NCBI GenBank assembly: GCA_031363945.1
Contig: JANLVJ010000066.1
Coordinates: forward strand, 1 to 9,376
Direction of reading: 5' to 3'
Length of the DNA: 9,376 bases
Origin: JANLVJ01 sp031363945
GTDB lineage: Bacteria; Bacteroidota; Bacteroidia; Sphingobacteriales; Sphingobacteriaceae
Below the pieces are notes generated by a model, which was not told the origin of the DNA, did no database searches, and saw only the letters and a list, made by a program, of their open reading frames with translations. A program made the position numbers and the translations under genes. Below are positions 5,995 to 9,376 of the stretch, in pieces. The number at the start of each line of letters is the position of its first letter. Position 1 is the stretch's first letter.

Positions 5995-6028
5995 AAAAAG
6001 AGCTTAGTAGAAATGCCAAGCTTTTTTT
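5995..6028. terminator. Strong bidirectional intrinsic terminator (after the tRNA remnant)
   Basis: AAAAAGAGCTT 5995-6005 pairs with AAGCTTTTTTT 6018-6028 (11 bp including one G-T pair) around a 12-nt loop, and ends in seven T on the + strand and five T on the - strand. It probably terminated the original tRNA gene and could also stop - strand transcription from 6056. Confidence 0.8.
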
Positions 6029-6055
6029 ATTTTGACTTAAAACCATTTCCATACT

Positions 6056-6337
6056 TCATATTAACCTTGCCATAACATTGATGTAATAAGTTCGAAATAA
6101 AAATCCGTTAAAAGTCATTTTTTCGGGGTACATCGAATTAATTATTTCCCGTTTCTTTTCTATATCCCCTGTTTCATATACAGAATCAAGTTTTAACAGG
6201 TTATTTACTCCTTTATTCAGCAAATCATTAAAATCTACTTTATCGTGATTATTGGTGCTTAATTTTGCCTCTAACTTTTCCACCTTAGTACTATATTCAC
6301 TTTTCATTTCCCTGAAATCAGAAGGCTCTATTTGCCA
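6056..6337 (-). pseudogene. Serine recombinase C-terminal relic
   Basis: The - strand reading gives WQIEPSDFREMKSEYSTKVE, then LLNKGVNNLLKLDSVYETGD, then IEKKREIINSMYPEKMTFNG and FLFRTYYINVMARLI. This matches the C-terminal helical region of the ~500-residue serine recombinases of Bacteroidota (DFRELK..., KR-x-IIGSMFPEKL-x-F, RT-x-x-IN-x-x-x-RLI). The resolvase catalytic domain, the recombinase domain and the zinc ribbon are missing; the frame is closed by TAA at 6347-6349 just upstream. ATG 6307 could start an 83-codon product, but homology begins before it, so this is a 5'-truncated relic. It ends at TGA 6056, shortly after RLI where intact proteins usually continue. It was probably the integrase of an earlier element at the same tRNA site. 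Confidence 0.75.
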
Positions 6338-6386
6338 AGAAGAAAGTTACAACATAGCTCAGAATTATTAATAAACCATAAACGAG

Positions 6387-6423
6387 TTTTGGGACGCGAC
6401 AACCGTGTAACTTGTATATTTAG
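6387..6423 (+). promoter_or_regulatory. Possible promoter of the serine hydrolase gene
   Basis: TATATTTAG at 6415-6423 resembles the Bacteroidota TAnnTTTG -7 box, with TTTTG at 6387-6391 as a possible -33 box. The spacing of 23 nt is longer than usual. It lies about 40 bp before ATG 6464. Confidence 0.3.
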
Positions 6424-6463
6424 AGTTGAAAGCTAAATTGCTTCCCAGGCAAAAACTGATTAT

Positions 6464-8287
6464 ATGAAATTTTTTTTTATGAGGCTACTGCTGCTAATTG
6501 CTTGCATCAGCTGTTGTACGAAGTCTTACACCCAGTCGCACCACCATCAAAACAACAAACACTGGCTCCGGGATTTTCAAGCTGCCGCAAACTCTACCGT
6601 TTTATTAAATAATGAACGGGCGACAATACCACTTAAAGACCTTCAAGAAAATATAGCTTCTATAAATATAAATGCCGGAAATGCAGCTGCTTTCGACAGC
6701 CTTTTAAATAAATATACCAGCGTAACAAGTTTTGCAGGATCCCGGTACAATTTAGATTCAACTCTTAATGGATTAAGCGATGACTTAAAATTCTATCATA
6801 CCGTAATTGTGCGGGTTTCCGCGGAAAGATTGGCTGATAAGAGGATTATGAGATTTATACTTGATATACAGCACCACAAACAATTGGTTCTTTTTGTATG
6901 GGGTAAATTTAAGTTCTTAAAATATGCGGAAGATATCCATGAGCCAATCATATGGACCGAAAATGAAACAACTATTACTGACGATTTAGCTGCTCAGCTG
7001 ATTTTTGGCGGAGTAGGTGCCCACGCCAAACTAAACCGTACTTACACTTCAAAATATATTAAGGGAACCGGCAATATCACTGCCCCCAATCGCATAGCCT
7101 ATACCGTACCGGAAGAAACGGGGATTAATATTGAAGATATTGAAGAACCAATAAATTCATTAGTGGCGAGGGCAATCGGCGAAAAGGCTGTTCCCGGCGC
7201 TGTTGTTATAATTTTAAAAAATGGCAAAGTAATCTTCAACAAAGCATATGGTTATCATACTTACGACCGTAAAGAACCTATGTTGATAACAGATATTTTC
7301 GATTTAGCTTCTGTCACAAAAGTCTCTGCCACCACAATGGCAATTATGCATCTATATGATCAAAAAAAGTTAGCCCTGGATTCTACCTTCGGTTACTATA
7401 TTCCCAGTGCCAGGAACACAGATAAGAGCAATATAAAGATAAAGGAACTGTTGCTGCACCAGTCGGGGCTAGAACCGGATGTTGATTTGCCACTTCTACC
7501 AACAGATATGAGCACCGACTCCTCAGCTGATTACCCGCTAAAGGCTGGAGATAAAGTTTTTATAAAAAAAGAATATTTTAGGGAAAGTATGTGGCCGCAC
7601 ATGCTACATTCCAAAATGGATACACGAGGCAAATATGTTTATTCGGATCTTAGTATGACCTATATGAAAGAAGTGGTTGAACGTCAATCGTTGGAGAAAT
7701 TGGATGAATATGTACAACAACATTTTTATGGGCCCTTGGGCATGCAAACTGCAGGCTTTAACCCGCTAACCAGATTTGATATTAAACAGATTGTACCCAC
7801 CGAACATGAAGAAATCTTTAGGAAGCAATGGCTTCGGGGCTACGTTCATGATCCTACAGCGGCGAGGTATGGCGGCATTTCGGGCAACGCCGGTTTATTT
7901 GCATCTGCCAATGATCTTGCCATCCTTTACCAGATGATTTTAAATGGCGGTACTTATGGCGACGTCCAATATTTAAAACCCGAAACCATTCATCTTTTTA
8001 CTTCAGGCCAGTCTGCTGTGAGCCAGAGGGGGCTTGGATTTGATAGAAAAGACGCTGCAAGCGAAAATGGTTATCCTTCTAAATTAGCATCTAGGGATAC
8101 TTATGGCCATACGGGTTTTACCGGTACTTCTTTTTGGGTTGATCCCGATAAAAATCTGGTCTGCATATTTTTATCCAACCGTGTTTACCCAAAAGTAAAT
8201 AACACAATTTATGAACTGCACACACAGGGTAACATAATGGATGCAGTTTACAAGGCTATTCAAACCAGTGAAGGCAAACTTCACTAA
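6464..8287 (+). CDS. Exported serine hydrolase: GH3 C-terminal domain plus beta-lactamase-like domain
   Basis: A 607-residue exported protein. The signal sequence MRLLLLIACISCC has a possible lipobox LIAC (C14), so it may be a lipoprotein; cleavage near TQS is the alternative. Residues ~40-200 resemble a glycoside hydrolase family 3 C-terminal domain (STVLLNNERATIPLKDL, VLFVWGKFKFLKY, AAQLIFGGVGAHAKLN). From ~215 on is a class-C beta-lactamase/DD-peptidase-like domain (PF00144) with SVTK (S283, K286), Y393-S-D395 in the YxN position, and H549-T-G. Relatives in Bacteroidota are usually ~950-1000 residues, with a GH3 N-acetylglucosaminidase domain before the GH3 C-domain. That catalytic domain is absent here: the signal peptide joins almost directly to the C-domain. 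A peptidoglycan-related peptidase or esterase role is likely; resistance to beta-lactams is not implied. Nine T at 6470-6478 lie between ATG 6464 and ATG 6479. Confidence 0.87.
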   Translation: MKFFFMRLLLLIACISCCTKSYTQSHHHQNNKHWLRDFQAAANSTVLLNNERATIPLKDLQENIASININAGNAAAFDSLLNKYTSVTSFAGSRYNLDSTLNGLSDDLKFYHTVIVRVSAERLADKRIMRFILDIQHHKQLVLFVWGKFKFLKYAEDIHEPIIWTENETTITDDLAAQLIFGGVGAHAKLNRTYTSKYIKGTGNITAPNRIAYTVPEETGINIEDIEEPINSLVARAIGEKAVPGAVVIILKNGKVIFNKAYGYHTYDRKEPMLITDIFDLASVTKVSATTMAIMHLYDQKKLALDSTFGYYIPSARNTDKSNIKIKELLLHQSGLEPDVDLPLLPTDMSTDSSADYPLKAGDKVFIKKEYFRESMWPHMLHSKMDTRGKYVYSDLSMTYMKEVVERQSLEKLDEYVQQHFYGPLGMQTAGFNPLTRFDIKQIVPTEHEEIFRKQWLRGYVHDPTAARYGGISGNAGLFASANDLAILYQMILNGGTYGDVQYLKPETIHLFTSGQSAVSQRGLGFDRKDAASENGYPSKLASRDTYGHTGFTGTSFWVDPDKNLVCIFLSNRVYPKVNNTIYELHTQGNIMDAVYKAIQTSEGKLH

Positions 8288-8299
8288 ACGCAGTAAATT

Positions 8300-8685
8300 T
8301 TCTGTAATTGTTACACCACTATGTAAGATTGCCTTTAGTTTCATGGCACCAATGTCCTGAAGTGAGCGCATCCTTATACCATCCACTTTTTCGACCTTGT
8401 TTATTAATATGTATTGATAAGCAAGTATATTCACCTTGATTCCATTAATAAAATAGAAAGTGCCATTGTTATTGTCTTAATATTTTCTGCATTACAGGTT
8501 TAAGTTAAATGGCGTCTGATTTGGTGGGCATCAAAATCCACGTCAGTAAAAAGGTCAATATCTACTGACGTGGGGTGCCTTACTTTTAGTGAAAGTGTAG
8601 TGCCGCCTACCAGGTTGAAGGATTCCAATTTTTTATCACTCATTAGTTTTTTAATCAGAACCAATGTCCCGGTCTCGACATTTAA
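8300..8685 (-). pseudogene. AbiEii/AbiGii-type nucleotidyltransferase toxin relic
   Basis: The - strand reads NVETGTLVLIKKLMSDKKLE, then SFNLVGGTTLSLKVRHPTSV and DIDLFTDVDFDAHQIRRHL, and then TAA (8500-8502). After a frameshift between ~8440 and 8500 it resumes as FINGIKVNILAYQYILINK and VEKVDGIRMRSLQDIGAMK, followed by LKAILHSG. This matches the AbiEii family (PF08843): GG-T...VDIDLF is the nucleotidyltransferase motif, and SLEDIAAMKLNAI is typical further on. The family toxin acts with an AbiEi antitoxin in type IV abortive-infection systems. Here the start codon is gone at the junction with the IS3 relic, there is one stop and one frameshift, and the C-terminal half (KKDF-x-DIY onward) is missing. 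No antitoxin is visible. It is a dead gene, convergent with the serine hydrolase. Confidence 0.78.
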
Positions 8686-8689
8686 AAAA

Positions 8690-9142
8690 ATGAAACTGCG
8701 TCATGCAGGTATTCCAATTGAATATATCTGCAAGCTGCAGGGGCGCACTGAACAAACTTATTATTATCATATTCGGTATCACACCAAGATATTAGCTGAT
8801 GAGACTTTATTAATTTCTAAGATAATGTCAATTCGAGCAGACTTACCTGGTATAGGAGTACCGAAATTAAGGTATATGCTTTTGATTCATACTGATTATA
8901 AACTCAATTGTCCCGGCAGAGATAAACTTTATGAGCTTATGCGCAAATATTCATTGCTACTGATCAGGAAGGTAAAGAGAGGTACAACAACAGATTTAAG
9001 ACACCGGTATATATTATATCCCAATTTAATTAAGGGCCTGAACATATATAGACCTAATCAATTATAGGTCAGTGACATTACCTATTTATCTATTCTTGCG
9101 GGTTACGTATTGGACGGCACTGATTTAGAATTGAAAGAGTAA
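8690..9142 (+). pseudogene. IS3-family transposase (orfB) relic
   Basis: From ATG 8690 the reading is HAGIPIEYICKLQGRTEQTY, then RADLPGIGVPKLRYMLLIHT, then LYELMRKYSLLLIRKVKRGT and LNIYRPNQL, and then TAG at 9065-9067. These are the N-terminal helix-turn-helix and the HTH_21-like region of IS3 orfB. The TAG falls where the family has the tryptophan of QLWVSDITY; VSDITYLSI follows in frame with the first catalytic Asp of the DDE triad. An internal deletion then joins to AGYVLDGTDLELKE and a stop at 9140-9142. The other two catalytic acids are lost, and neither orfA nor terminal repeats are seen. The frame is open upstream to 8570, but that part is antisense to the AbiEii relic. It is non-functional. 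Confidence 0.8.
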
Positions 9143-9164
9143 TTAACCTTTTAGAAGTTTAATT

Positions 9165-9376
9165 TTGACTAGAAAAATAAAACTGGTATTACTATACTTA
9201 GCTATCTCTTCTTTTTTTCTCCTTCCTAAAACGAAAGCACAAAGTATTCTTTCTGGAAGAATTTTTGATTCTGATATACGAAGGCCATTAGAATTTGTTA
9301 GTATTCAGAATCAAAAAACTGAAAAAGGAGATTTAACAGATCGAACTGGATTCTATACACTGAAAGCAAATCTAGG
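9165..9376 (+). CDS. Exported protein with carboxypeptidase-like regulatory domain (partial)
   Basis: An open frame runs to the window end with TTG 9165 as the likely start; there is no ATG between TAA 9144-9146 and the signal peptide. The product begins TRKIKLVLLYLAISSFFLLP and has a signal peptidase site after KAQ. It is followed by SILSGRIFDSDIRRPLEFVS and TEKGDLTDRTGFYTLKA, the pattern of a CarboxypepD_reg-like domain (GxVxD...PLxxVxV...TDxxGxF). In Bacteroidota this domain stands at the front of SusC/TonB-dependent receptors and of DUF5686-type outer-membrane proteins; which one cannot be told from ~70 residues. It begins 23 bp after the IS3 relic, so its native promoter may have been replaced. 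Confidence 0.7.
   Translation, partial: MTRKIKLVLLYLAISSFFLLPKTKAQSILSGRIFDSDIRRPLEFVSIQNQKTEKGDLTDRTGFYTLKANL

Noticed and set aside
6056..6307. A real 83-codon gene starting at ATG 6307
   Set aside because: Recombinase homology begins upstream of that ATG and ends at a premature stop, so it is a fragment.
8570..8689. N-terminal 40 codons of the + strand frame leading into the IS3 relic
   Set aside because: This part is antisense to the conserved nucleotidyltransferase core of the AbiEii relic and does not resemble a transposase.
1..9376. CRISPR array
   Set aside because: No regularly spaced repeats of 20-40 bp were seen; the repeats found are IS ends, palindromes and isolated direct repeats.

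Overview
The window looks like accessory DNA from a member of the Bacteroidota, most likely the Sphingobacteriaceae (Mucilaginibacter/Pedobacter-like). This is inferred from the protein families, from start codons without Shine-Dalgarno sequences, and from promoter-like TAnnTTTG boxes. No taxon can be proven from the sequence alone.

Layout. Positions 1-141 are the right end of an IS21-family element: the last codons of istB, then two GGGGGTCA terminal repeats. Two adjacent hairpins (142-218) follow and form a candidate oriT. They lead into a mobilization operon on the + strand: mobC (280-654), a MOBP-type relaxase (651-1487), a coiled-coil/membrane mob accessory gene broken by a frameshift and an in-frame TAG (1484-2073), and an alpha/beta hydrolase that seems to lack its N-terminal anchor (2097-2765). 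An 87-nt imperfect palindrome (2804-2890) separates the operon from a complete IS110-family transposase on the - strand (2924-3922). The region upstream of that transposase contains a large-loop hairpin that is a good candidate for its bridge RNA. After a non-coding stretch with a perfect 15-bp inverted repeat comes an intact AAA_14/DUF4143 ATPase (4476-5780).

The likely edge of the integrated element is at 5970-6028. It holds the last ~16 nt of a tRNA gene (best match from memory: tRNA-Pro) plus a strong terminator, with no tRNA body upstream. This is the usual scar of integration at a tRNA 3' end, so the mob genes to the left probably belong to an integrative mobilizable element and the right side is older chromosome. 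Next to the scar is a decayed C-terminus of a large serine recombinase (- strand).

The right part holds an exported serine hydrolase (6464-8287). It keeps a GH3 C-terminal domain and a class-C-beta-lactamase-like domain but lacks the GH3 catalytic domain. It is followed by an AbiEii-type nucleotidyltransferase toxin relic (- strand, ~8300-8685) that abuts an IS3-family orfB relic (8690-9142). The window ends inside a new gene for an exported protein with a carboxypeptidase-like regulatory domain.

How the parts relate. MobC and the relaxase would act together at the upstream hairpins to start transfer, using conjugation machinery supplied by another element. The rest is an insertion and decay zone: three IS families, a recombinase relic and a toxin relic around one tRNA integration site. 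I see no complete new defence system. The points most worth checking are the tRNA scar, the IS110 bridge-RNA candidate with its neighbouring palindrome, and the doubly broken mob gene.
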